Below, piece by piece: positions 16,510 to 24,707 of a DNA stretch of 50,997 nucleotides (position 1 is the stretch's first letter; each line of letters begins with the position of its first letter). The notes beneath the pieces were generated by a model. That model worked only from the letters and a program-made list of their open reading frames with translations. It had not been told where the DNA came from and ran no database searches. The DNA lies in the NCBI GenBank assembly GCA_030683995.1, contig JAUXPH010000011.1, positions 1-50,997 on the forward strand, given 5' to 3'. The stretch is from Lutibacter sp. Lineage in GTDB: Bacteria > Bacteroidota > Bacteroidia > Flavobacteriales > Flavobacteriaceae. A program made the position numbers and the translations under genes.

Positions 16510-18489
16510 TCAAACCACCCTGTTTAATCTTTCAAACAAGCGGGTTTTTAAGTTGTTATAATCTACAATAGATTCCATTATTTTATCTCTTTCTTCTTTA
16601 GCACCAAACTCGGCAATAAGTGAATTAATTTTTTGTTCAATAAGAATTCTGCGTATATTGTAAATGGCATCAAGCACCATTTTAGAAAGGTCGCTTTTTT
16701 TGCTCCTTATAAAAATATTTTTGCGTTCCCAATTGCTGAGTACGTGCCGTTCGTCGTCCATTAATATAGTAGTTACCAAATTGGCCACTTCGTAATTTTC
16801 GTGATTTACCAGCTTATCCACTGAAATAGTTTCATCTTGGTTTAATTGGAATATTATTTCAAAGTAAATATTTTTAAAAGTGTCGTTGGTAAATTCCACC
16901 TCATCATCATGCAAATTCAAATAGATTTCTTTTGAAACCATATTGTTGAATTTTACCTTTTTTATTGGTTGAAATTCAGCATCTTCCGATTCTTCCTCTG
17001 CAACAAAATCGACAAATTCCACTTCATTATTTCCATACAGCAATAAAATTTTAATAATTTCCCGTTCATATTTTTGAAGCTCGTTAACTTTTTCGAATTG
17101 CGGTGTTTTTTGTAAAACAGGTTCGAAAGGTCTTTCCTGAATTGGCCTTGAAGAAGCGTCTCTTTCTTCCTTTTTATCGATTTGTGCCAGCTCACTGAAA
17201 AGCACATTTTCGGAAATATCCATAATTCTGGAACATTCCTGAATGTAAACTTCACGCTGAATTCGGTCGGGAATTTTAGAAATACTGACCACAATATCCC
17301 GAATTAATCCGGCTTTTTTAACGGGATCGTGCTGTGCTTCTTCCATCAATAAAGCCACTTTAAAATTGATGAAATCTTTGGAATTTTGCTTTAAATATTC
17401 TTTTAATTCCTGACTGCTAACTTTTTTGGAAAAACTGTCGGGATCATCTCCATCAGGAAACATCACCACTTTTACATTCAATCCTTGCTCTAAAATAAGG
17501 TCAATTCCGCGAATCGAAGCCCTGATTCCTGCGGCATCACCATCAAAAAGAATGGTGATATTTTTTGTGAGTCGGTTGATCAAACGGATTTGATTTTCAG
17601 AAAGTGCGGTTCCTGAAGAGGAAACCACATTTTCAATGCCTGACTGGTTAAAAGAAATCACATCGGTATAGCCTTCAACCAAATAACAATTGTCTTCTTT
17701 TGCAATGCTTTGCTTTGCATAATAAATGCCATATAAAACATTGCCTTTGTGGTAAATTTCACTTTCAGGAGAATTTAAATATTTGGCCGCTTTTTTATCG
17801 TTGCCTAAAATTCTGCCTCCAAAACCAAGAACCCTGCCGCTCATACTGTGAATTGGAAACATCACGCGGCCTTTAAAACGGTCGAATTGTTTGGTTCCTG
17901 TGGATGAAAGCAAATCGTCTTTGACAATGGTAAGTCCGGTAGCCTCCAAATATTTGAGGTTGTATCCTTTATTTAACGCTTCAGATGAAAAGGCTTCCCA
18001 CTCGTTCAAAGAATATCCCAATTGAAATTTTTGAATGGTTTCATCGGTAAAACCACGTTCTTTAAAATAACTTAAGCCAATAGCTTTTCCCTGATCGGAT
18101 TTAAGCAGGGTTTCATGGAAATAATCGCGTGCATATTCCGAAACAATAAACATACTTTCTCGTTCATCAGCCTGATGCTTTTGTTCGTTGCTTTGTTCGG
18201 TTTCCTCTATTTCAATATTGTATTTTTTCGCCAAGAACCGAATGGCCTCCGGATAGGAATAATGTTCCTGTTCCATTAAAAAAGTAACCACGTTACCGCC
18301 TTTTCCCGAACTGAAATCTTTCCAAATTTGCTTCACGGGAGAAACCATGAACGACGGACTTCTTTCTCCTGAAAACGGACTCAATCCTTTGTAATTGCTG
18401 CCCGATTTTTTTAACTGCACAAACTCGCCAATCACCTCCTCAACGCGGGCAGTTTCAAAAACTTTATCGATGGTACTTCTGGAAATCAA
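16510..18489 (-). CDS. dnaG: DNA primase DnaG, zinc-binding ligands absent
   Basis: A 659-residue primase that makes RNA primers at the replication fork. The N-terminal CHC2-type fold is recognisable (NYKGLSPFS...SPSFMVSPVKQ), but the four zinc ligands are replaced: CPFH is SPFS at 37-40 and CxxC is DFSS at 58-61. The catalytic TOPRIM part is intact, with EGYTDVISF, SSSGTALS and ILFDGDAAGIRA. The C-terminal DnaB-interaction region is poorly conserved, as usual. The only plausible start is TTG at 18489, because a stop lies three codons upstream in frame and no ATG fits; MISRSTID is the usual family N-terminus. clpX lies upstream on the same strand, separated by a hairpin terminator. Confidence 0.95.
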   Translation of the reverse strand: MISRSTIDKVFETARVEEVIGEFVQLKKSGSNYKGLSPFSGERSPSFMVSPVKQIWKDFSSGKGGNVVTFLMEQEHYSYPEAIRFLAKKYNIEIEETEQSNEQKHQADERESMFIVSEYARDYFHETLLKSDQGKAIGLSYFKERGFTDETIQKFQLGYSLNEWEAFSSEALNKGYNLKYLEATGLTIVKDDLLSSTGTKQFDRFKGRVMFPIHSMSGRVLGFGGRILGNDKKAAKYLNSPESEIYHKGNVLYGIYYAKQSIAKEDNCYLVEGYTDVISFNQSGIENVVSSSGTALSENQIRLINRLTKNITILFDGDAAGIRASIRGIDLILEQGLNVKVVMFPDGDDPDSFSKKVSSQELKEYLKQNSKDFINFKVALLMEEAQHDPVKKAGLIRDIVVSISKIPDRIQREVYIQECSRIMDISENVLFSELAQIDKKEERDASSRPIQERPFEPVLQKTPQFEKVNELQKYEREIIKILLLYGNNEVEFVDFVAEEESEDAEFQPIKKVKFNNMVSKEIYLNLHDDEVEFTNDTFKNIYFEIIFQLNQDETISVDKLVNHENYEVANLVTTILMDDERHVLSNWERKNIFIRSKKSDLSKMVLDAIYNIRRILIEQKINSLIAEFGAKEERDKIMESIVDYNNLKTRLFERLNRVV

Positions 18490-18540
18490 TGGTGTTTATC
18501 TTTTGAATTTTATTTTTCTAAATTACAATTAATACCGACA

Positions 18541-18586
18541 AAAAAAAACTGCTCAAGGAAATTTTACCTTTAAAACAGTTTTTTTT
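18541..18586 (-). terminator. Hairpin terminator between clpX and dnaG
   Basis: AAAAAAAACTG (18541-18551) pairs with CAGTTTTTTTT (18576-18586) around a 24-base loop that has a small inner hairpin (AAGG/CCTT). It lies just beyond the clpX stop and ends in a long T-run on the minus strand. Confidence 0.6.
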
Positions 18587-18606
18587 AGATTTTATTTATT
18601 TGAGAC

Positions 18607-19851
18607 TTATGAAACAGCTTTTAACTTTTTTATGGTTGATCTGTCTATTTTATCTTCAGCATAATCTTTTGTGATTTTAAGCGTTTTTTCGCCAGTTCCC
18701 GGCAAATCAAACATCGCATCAGTCAAAATGGCTTCACACAAAGACCGAAGTCCGCGAGCGCCCAATTTGTATTCAACCGCTTTATCAACAATAAACATCA
18801 ACGCATTTTCATTGATGGTAAAATCGATTCCATCCATTTTAAACAATTTTTGATATTGTTTTATGATGGAGTTCTTAGGCTCGGTTAAAATCATTCTCAA
18901 GGTTGTTTCATCTAAAGGATCCATATGCGTCAATACCGGCAAACGTCCAATAATTTCAGGAATTAAACCAAAATCCCTTAAATCCTTCGGAATAATGTAT
19001 TTTAACATATTTGCTTTATCAACAACATCTCCTTTTATGGAAGCGCCGTAACCAACTTCTTGACGGTTTAACCTTTTTCCAATCACTTTATCAATCCCGG
19101 AAAATGCACCTCCGGCCATAAATAAAATATTTTTGGTATTGACCTCAATAAATTTTTGGTCGGGATGTTTTCTGCCTCCTTTTGGCGGAACATTCACCAC
19201 AGAACCTTCCAGTAATTTTAGCAGCGCTTGTTGGACGCCTTCTCCGGAAACATCACGGGTTATTGAAGGATTGTCGCCTTTACGGGCAATTTTATCAATT
19301 TCATCAATAAAAACAATGCCGCGCTCCGCTTTACTTACATCATAATCTGCAGCCTGCAGTAAACGTGTTAAAATGGTTTCCACATCTTCGCCAACATAAC
19401 CGGCCTCGGTTAAAACAGTGGCGTCAACAATACAAAACGGCACATTTAACATTCTTGCAATGGTGCGTGCGATTAAGGTTTTGCCAGTTCCGGTTTCCCC
19501 AACGATGATGATATTGCTTTTTTCTATTTCAACCTCTTCTTCATCTTTTGAATCTGGCTGCAGCAATCGTTTGTAATGGTTATAAACCGCAACAGCCATC
19601 ACGCGTTTTGCCTGATCTTGGCCAATCATATATTGATCGATAAAGGCTTTAATTTCCTTTGGTTTTTTTACAATCAAATCATAAGTAAGCACAGTAGAAT
19701 TACTTCCGGCAATTTCTTCCAACACAATTCCGTGCGCCTGCTCAATACATTTGTCGCAAATATGTGCGTCTAAACCTGCAATAAGCAAATCTGTTTCCGG
19801 CTTCTTACGGCCGCAAAACGAACATTGCAATACTTCATCCTTTTTTGCCAT
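18607..19851 (-). CDS. clpX: ATP-dependent Clp protease ATP-binding subunit ClpX
   Basis: A 414-residue AAA+ unfoldase that feeds proteins into ClpP. The N-terminal zinc domain has all four cysteines (CSFCGRK ... CDKC, residues about 10-35). Walker A GETGTGKT, the pore loop GYVGEDVE and Walker [12 protein letters not shown] are intact. The ClpP-binding loop that reads IGF in E. coli reads VGY here. The ATG at 19851 is preferred; an in-frame TTG one codon upstream has no support. It starts 51 bases after the clpP stop and has no promoter box of its own, so clpP-clpX is most likely one unit. Confidence 0.97.
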   Translation of the reverse strand: MAKKDEVLQCSFCGRKKPETDLLIAGLDAHICDKCIEQAHGIVLEEIAGSNSTVLTYDLIVKKPKEIKAFIDQYMIGQDQAKRVMAVAVYNHYKRLLQPDSKDEEEVEIEKSNIIIVGETGTGKTLIARTIARMLNVPFCIVDATVLTEAGYVGEDVETILTRLLQAADYDVSKAERGIVFIDEIDKIARKGDNPSITRDVSGEGVQQALLKLLEGSVVNVPPKGGRKHPDQKFIEVNTKNILFMAGGAFSGIDKVIGKRLNRQEVGYGASIKGDVVDKANMLKYIIPKDLRDFGLIPEIIGRLPVLTHMDPLDETTLRMILTEPKNSIIKQYQKLFKMDGIDFTINENALMFIVDKAVEYKLGARGLRSLCEAILTDAMFDLPGTGEKTLKITKDYAEDKIDRSTIKKLKAVS

Positions 19852-19901
19852 CAACTTGATTTTTTTAGTTTTTAGTTCTCTCTTTTGTAACTAATACCGA
19901 T

Positions 19902-20561
19902 TTATTTTCTGATCAATACTTCATCAATCATTCCATAAGCTTTTGCTTCATCGGCTTTCATCCAGTAATCACGATCTGAATCGTGATGCACTTTTTTCAA
20001 TGTTTGGCCTGAATGTTTAGAAATTATTTGATACAATTCATCTTTCAATTTCAATATTTCCCGAGTGGTAATTTCAATATCACTTGCCTGGCCTTGGGCA
20101 CCACCCAAAGGCTGGTGAATCATTACGCGCGAATGCGGCAATGCCGATCGTTTCCCTTTTGTTCCTGCACACATTAATACAGCGCCCATTGATGCGGCTA
20201 TTCCTGTACAAATTGTAGCAACATCCGGTTTTATAAACTGCATCGTGTCGTATATTCCCAAACCGGCATAAACACCTCCGCCCGGTGAATTGATATAAAT
20301 GCTAATGTCTTTTGAACTGTCTACACTTTCCAAAAACAACAATTGCGCCTGAATGATATTGGCCACATAATCGTCAATTCCAGTTCCCAAAAAAATAATT
20401 CTATCCATCATCAAACGCGAAAAAACGTCCATTTGGGCAACGTTTAACTGGCGTTCTTCAATAATATAAGGCGTAAGACTGCTAACCAATTTATCATAGT
20501 ACATGCTATTGATTCCATGCTGCTTAGTCGCGTATTTTTTAAATTCTTTTCCGTAATCCAT
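19902..20561 (-). CDS. clpP: ATP-dependent Clp protease proteolytic subunit ClpP
   Basis: A 219-residue serine peptidase forming the 14-mer barrel. The catalytic Ser is in GIAASMGAVLM, the His in VMIHQPLGGAQGQ, and the Asp lies about fifty residues later in HHDSDRDYWM. The N-terminal extension (about 25 residues before SLTPYIIEERQLN) may be partly processed. The start is ATG 20561; the promoter box TATCTTTG lies 28 bases upstream. clpX follows on the same strand. Confidence 0.97.
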   Translation of the reverse strand: MDYGKEFKKYATKQHGINSMYYDKLVSSLTPYIIEERQLNVAQMDVFSRLMMDRIIFLGTGIDDYVANIIQAQLLFLESVDSSKDISIYINSPGGGVYAGLGIYDTMQFIKPDVATICTGIAASMGAVLMCAGTKGKRSALPHSRVMIHQPLGGAQGQASDIEITTREILKLKDELYQIISKHSGQTLKKVHHDSDRDYWMKADEAKAYGMIDEVLIRK

Positions 20562-20588
20562 TTTTCAGGTTTTAAAATATTAAGAGTA

Positions 20589-20596
20589 CAAAGATA
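20589..20596 (-). promoter_or_regulatory. Candidate promoter box of clpP-clpX
   Basis: TATCTTTG on the minus strand fits TAnnTTTG and lies 28 bases upstream of the clpP ATG. No TTG at the -33 distance. Confidence 0.5.
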
Positions 20597-20674
20597 TGAA
20601 GTATTTATTTATTTTAATCTGTATTTAAAATTTGTGTGTATTTATCTAAATTTCAATCATTTTTTATTCATTTT

Positions 20675-20692
20675 TATTATGCGTGCATAATA
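20675..20692. promoter_or_regulatory. Palindromic operator candidate upstream of the exported protein gene
   Basis: TATTATGC-GT-GCATAATA is a perfect 8-base inverted repeat with a 2-base centre. It lies 8 bases upstream of the TATCTTTG box, so a bound protein would occlude or replace the -33 contact. No regulator can be named. Confidence 0.45.
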
Positions 20693-20700
20693 TTATTTCC

Positions 20701-20708
20701 TATCTTTG
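20701..20708 (+). promoter_or_regulatory. Candidate promoter box of the 168-residue exported protein gene
   Basis: TATCTTTG fits TAnnTTTG and lies 44 bases before the ATG at 20753. Confidence 0.5.
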
Positions 20709-20752
20709 ATAGCAAATTTATTGATATAAAACTTTAAATAAAATCACAAGCA

Positions 20753-21259
20753 ATGAAAAACACTTTATTAACAATTTCCTTATTTATTTTTACAATAAGC
20801 AGTTACTCACAAGAATTTGTAAACGGAATGATCATCACACAACGTTATGACACCATTACAAATGTAAAAATCGAAAAATTAAATGATGCAAAAAGTTTGT
20901 TGCATTTATCTTATGTTGACGCCGATGGCATCCTACAAAAACCGGATATTGAATCCATTAAAAGTTACACCCGAGGCGATGAAAATTTTACGCGCATTTA
21001 CAACAATGGCGATATGGTGATGGTAAAACAAATTACCGCCGGTAAAAAATTAAACCTTTATGAAAGAAATTATAACGGATTAACCGTTTATTATGTGCAA
21101 AAAGTTTTTGATGAAATTATAAAAGTTCCATCGTCAGGATCAAAATACCACAAAGTTTTGGGCGATTTTTTAAGTGACGCTCCTGAAATTTCCCAAAAAA
21201 TTAAATCGAAAGAATTGCAGGATATAAAAGAAATTGTAACACTTTACAACAAGGGTTAA
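20753..21259 (+). CDS. Exported protein of unknown function
   Basis: I do not recognise a family. The protein has 168 residues with a clear signal peptide (residues 1-19, ending SSYS), then a mature part rich in beta-prone segments. ITQRYDTITNVKIEKLN and SLLHLSYVDADG resemble the starts of several flavobacterial periplasmic proteins that describe a 'D-I-T-N-V' strand. There are no cysteines in the mature part and no transmembrane helix. It has its own promoter box, a palindrome upstream and a strong terminator downstream, so it is a single-gene unit, divergent from clpP. It is certainly a real gene. Confidence 0.8.
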   Translation: MKNTLLTISLFIFTISSYSQEFVNGMIITQRYDTITNVKIEKLNDAKSLLHLSYVDADGILQKPDIESIKSYTRGDENFTRIYNNGDMVMVKQITAGKKLNLYERNYNGLTVYYVQKVFDEIIKVPSSGSKYHKVLGDFLSDAPEISQKIKSKELQDIKEIVTLYNKG

Positions 21260-21274
21260 TTTTCGCTTAAAATT

Positions 21275-21316
21275 AAAAAAGTCCGCTGATGTTTTTTCAT
21301 TAGCGGACTTTTTTTT
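21275..21316 (+). terminator. Intrinsic terminator after the exported protein gene
   Basis: AAAAAAGTCCGCTGATG pairs with CATTAGCGGACTTTTTT around a TTTTTT loop, followed by further T residues. The GC-rich core AGTCCGCT/AGCGGACT is perfect. It may work in both directions. Confidence 0.85.
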
Positions 21317-21328
21317 GTTCATTTTAGT

Positions 21329-21336
21329 TATATTTG
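21329..21336 (+). promoter_or_regulatory. Candidate promoter box of the M1 peptidase gene
   Basis: TATATTTG fits TAnnTTTG, 24 bases upstream of the ATG at 21360 and just after the preceding terminator. Confidence 0.4.
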
Positions 21337-21359
21337 AAATTTATAACACCCAATTTATA

Positions 21360-22952
21360 ATGATGAAATTTTACACGCTTATTTTATTCCTGCTGATATT
21401 TCAGTCGGCCATTACCGCTCAAAACTACCAACAACGATTTAATGAAATTGATGTAAAACATTATAATTTAGCGATACAATTCAACGATTCAACCAACAAT
21501 ATTCAGGCAAAAATGACTGTTTCGTTGGCCTTTAAACAATTGGTGAATGAATTTCATTTGGATTTGGTTCAAAAGGATTCCACTGGAAAAGGAATGCTCA
21601 TTACATCTGTTTTTCAAAATAATGATTCGGTACAATATATTCACGCAGACAATAAAATCACCATTCAGCCAAACGACATCAAAACCGACAGCATTTTTAA
21701 TTTTGAAATCACCTACAATGGTGTTCCAAAAGACGGATTGATTATTGGCGAAAACCTTCACGGCGACCGAACTTTTTTTGCCGATAACTGGCCAAACAGA
21801 ACACACAATTGGTTTCCTTGCGTAGACCATCCTTCGGATAAAGCAACTATAGAATTTAAAATAATTGCGCCCAACCATTATCAGGTAATTGCCAATGGCT
21901 ACTTATTTGAAGAAACCAATTTATCCAATAATTCAAAATTATACCATTATAAAACTGCCGTGCCGCTGCCAACAAAAGTGATGACGATTGGCGTTGGACG
22001 TTTTGCGGTGCAGCACCTTGGCGAAACAAACAACATTCCCGTTTCAACTTGGGTATATCCGCAGACAAAAGAAAAGGGATTTTACGATTTTGCCAACTCA
22101 AAAAAAATTCTCGAATTTTATATCGAAAAATTCGGCGAATACCCTTATCAAAAATTGGCAAATGTGCAATCCAAAACGCAATTTGGCGGTATGGAAAATG
22201 CCGGCGCCATATTTTATTTTGAAAAATCAGTGACAGGCGAGCGAAAACATGAAGATTTAATCGCCCACGAAATTGTGCATCAGTGGTTTGGAAATTCAGC
22301 ATCGGAAACAGATTGGCCACATTTGTGGCTTAGTGAAGGATTTGCCAACTATTTTTCCAGTTTGTATATTTTGGAAACCAAAGGAGAAGCAGCCTTTCAA
22401 GAAAGAATGAAAGAGGAACGTAAAACCGTTTTAAATTTTTACAAAAAGAAACAGACCCCAGTAATTGATTCTCAAAACACCAATTTAATGAGTTTGTTAA
22501 ACGCAAACTCCTATGAAAAAGGCGCTTGGGTATTGCATATGCTTCGGAAAAAACTGGGAGATGAAACTTTTTGGAAAGGAATCAGAAGCTATTATGAAAA
22601 ATTTAAATTAAGTAATGCTTCAACCAACGATTTTAAAAATGTGATGAAAAACGTTTCCGGCCAAAATTTGGATGCCTTTTTTACGCAATGGCTTCAAAAA
22701 GCAGGACATCCAGTTTTAAAAACATCATGGCTTTATTATCAAAATAAACTTAGGCTGCTCATTGACCAAACACAGGAAAATTCATTTCAATTTCCGCTTG
22801 ATGTTGAAATCATTTACGCCGACGGCACTTCTGAAATAAAAACAATCGAAATTTCCCAAATAGCAATTCCTTATGAAATTGAAACCAAAGGAGAAGTAAA
22901 GGATGTTAAATTTGATCCAAATGCTTGGTTGTTGTTTGAAATGGCCCCCTAA
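21360..22952 (+). CDS. M1 family zinc aminopeptidase, exported
   Basis: A 530-residue peptidase with a signal peptide (MMKFYTLILF..., ending ITAQ). The exopeptidase motif GGMENAG and the zinc motif HEIVHQWFG with the downstream Glu in LWLSEGFANYFSS give HExxH-x18-E, so zinc and catalytic residues are complete. The protein lacks the long C-terminal helical domain of aminopeptidase N and ends after a short beta-rich part, as in shorter M1 enzymes of Bacteroidota. ATG 21360 (or 21363) is chosen because upstream in-frame codons run into the terminator and promoter box. It is likely periplasmic or surface-bound, cleaving peptides for uptake. It is a single-gene unit. Confidence 0.92.
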   Translation: MMKFYTLILFLLIFQSAITAQNYQQRFNEIDVKHYNLAIQFNDSTNNIQAKMTVSLAFKQLVNEFHLDLVQKDSTGKGMLITSVFQNNDSVQYIHADNKITIQPNDIKTDSIFNFEITYNGVPKDGLIIGENLHGDRTFFADNWPNRTHNWFPCVDHPSDKATIEFKIIAPNHYQVIANGYLFEETNLSNNSKLYHYKTAVPLPTKVMTIGVGRFAVQHLGETNNIPVSTWVYPQTKEKGFYDFANSKKILEFYIEKFGEYPYQKLANVQSKTQFGGMENAGAIFYFEKSVTGERKHEDLIAHEIVHQWFGNSASETDWPHLWLSEGFANYFSSLYILETKGEAAFQERMKEERKTVLNFYKKKQTPVIDSQNTNLMSLLNANSYEKGAWVLHMLRKKLGDETFWKGIRSYYEKFKLSNASTNDFKNVMKNVSGQNLDAFFTQWLQKAGHPVLKTSWLYYQNKLRLLIDQTQENSFQFPLDVEIIYADGTSEIKTIEISQIAIPYEIETKGEVKDVKFDPNAWLLFEMAP

Positions 22953-22953
22953 A

Positions 22954-23110
22954 CCCTGAAGGGCAATGTCATTAAGTTAAAACATTTACTCCTTTTTTTT
23001 GTCCTTCCGAGGCACGAGGAATCTCATATGTTATGGTTGTTTGATGTGATTCCTCCTTTGTCGGAATGACAAATATTTCCTTAACTTAATGACATTGCCC
23101 CGAAGGGGGA
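22954..23110. repeat. Nested inverted-repeat element, MITE-like, between the M1 peptidase and helicase genes
   Basis: Perfect 20-base outer arms (22961-22980 and 23081-23100, beginning GGGCAATGTCATTAAG on the left) enclose a second, imperfect inverted repeat (23001-23024 and 23047-23070, with CGAGGAATCTC against its near complement). Each outer end is flanked by CCCYGAAGGG. It has no coding capacity. I recall GGAATGACA-type elements as common between flavobacterial genes, but copy number could not be checked. Confidence 0.75.
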
Positions 23111-23191
23111 ATCATTAAGCTAAAATTCATATTTATTAATACTTCCAAAAAATCTCATCAACTTTCGGACGTTTTAGCTTCCGGCTCAGGC

Positions 23192-23230
23192 CTTCCGTCT
23201 CCGATCTTCCGTCTTCCGTCTTCCGTCTCC
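23192..23230. repeat. CTTCCGT tandem intergenic repeat
   Basis: CTTCCGT occurs five times, at spacings of 7 or 14 bases. The 3' part of the 339-base gap between the peptidase and helicase genes; related pieces are at 4344-4365 (inverted) and 16478-16508. Confidence 0.6.
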
Positions 23231-23269
23231 AGACTTTCACACTTTGTAACTTATTAACTTATTAAGTAT

Positions 23270-23277
23270 TACCTTTG
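23270..23277 (+). promoter_or_regulatory. Candidate promoter box of the helicase gene
   Basis: TACCTTTG fits TAnnTTTG, with TTTG at 23243-23246 as a -33 candidate 23 bases further up. The ATG is 14 bases downstream. Confidence 0.5.
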
Positions 23278-23291
23278 CAAAAAATATAAGA

Positions 23292-24626
23292 ATGACCTTT
23301 TCCGATTTAAATTTAAACCGATTTTTACTGAACGCTTTAGACGACTTAGGCTTTGCCGTTCCAACGCCCATTCAAGAAAAGGCATTTTCGGTGATTATGA
23401 GCAGTAAAGATGTTGTTGGTATTGCCCAAACAGGAACTGGTAAAACTTTTGCTTATTTGCTCCCAATATTAAGACAACATACTTATTCTGATCAAAAACA
23501 CCCACGGGTTTTAATTATTGTTCCAACCCGGGAATTGGTGGTGCAGGTGGTTAAAGACATTAAAAGTTTGACGCCTTATATGAATGTTCGTTTTGCAGGA
23601 ATTTATGGCGGAACCAATATAAATACCGATAAACAGCTTGTTCACACAGGCTTGGATATTTTAGTTGCAACGCCAGGACGTTTGTTGGATTTGGCTTTGG
23701 ACGGTGTTTTAAAACTGAAATTTATCCAAAAATTTGTGATTGATGAAGTTGATGAAATGATGAACTTGGGTTTTAGACCACAAATAATTACCTTGATGGA
23801 TCTGCTGCCTAAAAAACGCCAGAGCATTTTATTTTCTGCAACTTTAATCAAAGAAGTGGATAATTTGTTGGATACTTTTTTTAAATCTCCCGTTAAAATT
23901 GAAGTTGCAACCAGCGGAAGTCCGTTAGATACCATTCAGCAACAAGCCTATCCGGTTCCAAATTTTTACACGAAAGTCAACTTTTTAAAAAATATTTTAC
24001 AAGACAAGAATACTTTTAACAAGGTTTTGGTATTTGTAAAAAACAAAAAACAAGCTACTATTTTGTTTGATGAAATGGATTTGGCGCTTCCGAAACAAGT
24101 AGCCGTCATTCATTCAAACAAAACGCAAAATTATCGTTTGCGTTCAGTGGAAAAATTTGAAAAAGGAAGCACTTCTGTTTTAATTGCCACCGATATTATA
24201 GCTCGTGGACTGGATTTAACCAACGTAAGTCACGTAATAAATTTCGACATTCCAAAAGAGCCCGAAAATTATATTCACCGAATTGGAAGAACTGGCCGTG
24301 CCGAACAATTGGGAACTTCCATTTCATTATTTACGGAAGCTGAAGCCGATTATTTGGGTGAAATTGAATTGTTGATGAACCGTGAAATCGATGTTTTTGA
24401 CCTTCCGGAATCGATTGAAATTGCAACGCAGTTAATTGATGAGGAAATTCCGAGATCAGAACTTGAAGAATCTTCAAGTGAAAAGAAAAAGGAGACAGCT
24501 GAAGGCGGATTGGCATATCATGAGAAAAAAGAGAAAAACAGGAAAGTAAATTTAGGCGGTTCGTACCGTCGTGAAATTGTAAAAAAATATAAAAAACCGC
24601 TCACACGCGGACAAAAAAAGAAGTAG
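23292..24626 (+). CDS. DEAD-box family RNA helicase (DEVD variant)
   Basis: A 444-residue cytoplasmic ATP-dependent RNA helicase. Motifs in order: Q motif with PTPIQEKA, motif I AQTGTGKT, Ia PTRELV, Ib TPGRLLD, motif II DEVD in place of DEAD, III SAT, then IV to VI with ATDIIARGLD and HRIGRTGRA. The C-terminal 70 residues are a charged, lysine-rich tail that probably binds RNA. Such proteins serve ribosome assembly or cold adaptation; the exact role cannot be told. It is a single-gene unit converging on tig, sharing a bidirectional terminator. Confidence 0.95.
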   Translation: MTFSDLNLNRFLLNALDDLGFAVPTPIQEKAFSVIMSSKDVVGIAQTGTGKTFAYLLPILRQHTYSDQKHPRVLIIVPTRELVVQVVKDIKSLTPYMNVRFAGIYGGTNINTDKQLVHTGLDILVATPGRLLDLALDGVLKLKFIQKFVIDEVDEMMNLGFRPQIITLMDLLPKKRQSILFSATLIKEVDNLLDTFFKSPVKIEVATSGSPLDTIQQQAYPVPNFYTKVNFLKNILQDKNTFNKVLVFVKNKKQATILFDEMDLALPKQVAVIHSNKTQNYRLRSVEKFEKGSTSVLIATDIIARGLDLTNVSHVINFDIPKEPENYIHRIGRTGRAEQLGTSISLFTEAEADYLGEIELLMNREIDVFDLPESIEIATQLIDEEIPRSELEESSSEKKKETAEGGLAYHEKKEKNRKVNLGGSYRREIVKKYKKPLTRGQKKK

Positions 24627-24648
24627 GTTTACACCAAGTTAAAACATA

Positions 24649-24686
24649 AAAAAACGCCTTAAAGAAATTCTTAAAGGCGTTTTTTA
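24649..24686. terminator. Bidirectional terminator between the helicase gene and tig
   Basis: AAAAAACGCCTTTAAGAAT-type arms: AAAAAAACGCCTTAAAGAA pairs with TTCTTAAAGGCGTTTTTT with one bulged base. It carries an A-run on one side and a T-run on the other, so it can end both convergent genes. Confidence 0.85.
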
Positions 24687-24707
24687 ATTTTATAGAAATG
24701 CGAATTT

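Noticed and set aside
22954-23240. CRISPR array in the repeat-rich gap
   Set aside because: The repeats are inverted arms and a 7-base tandem, with no regular direct repeats and spacers and no cas genes.
23752-23763. DEVD instead of DEAD as a sign of an inactive helicase
   Set aside because: All other motifs are intact and the change keeps both acidic residues of Walker B; such variants occur in active relatives.
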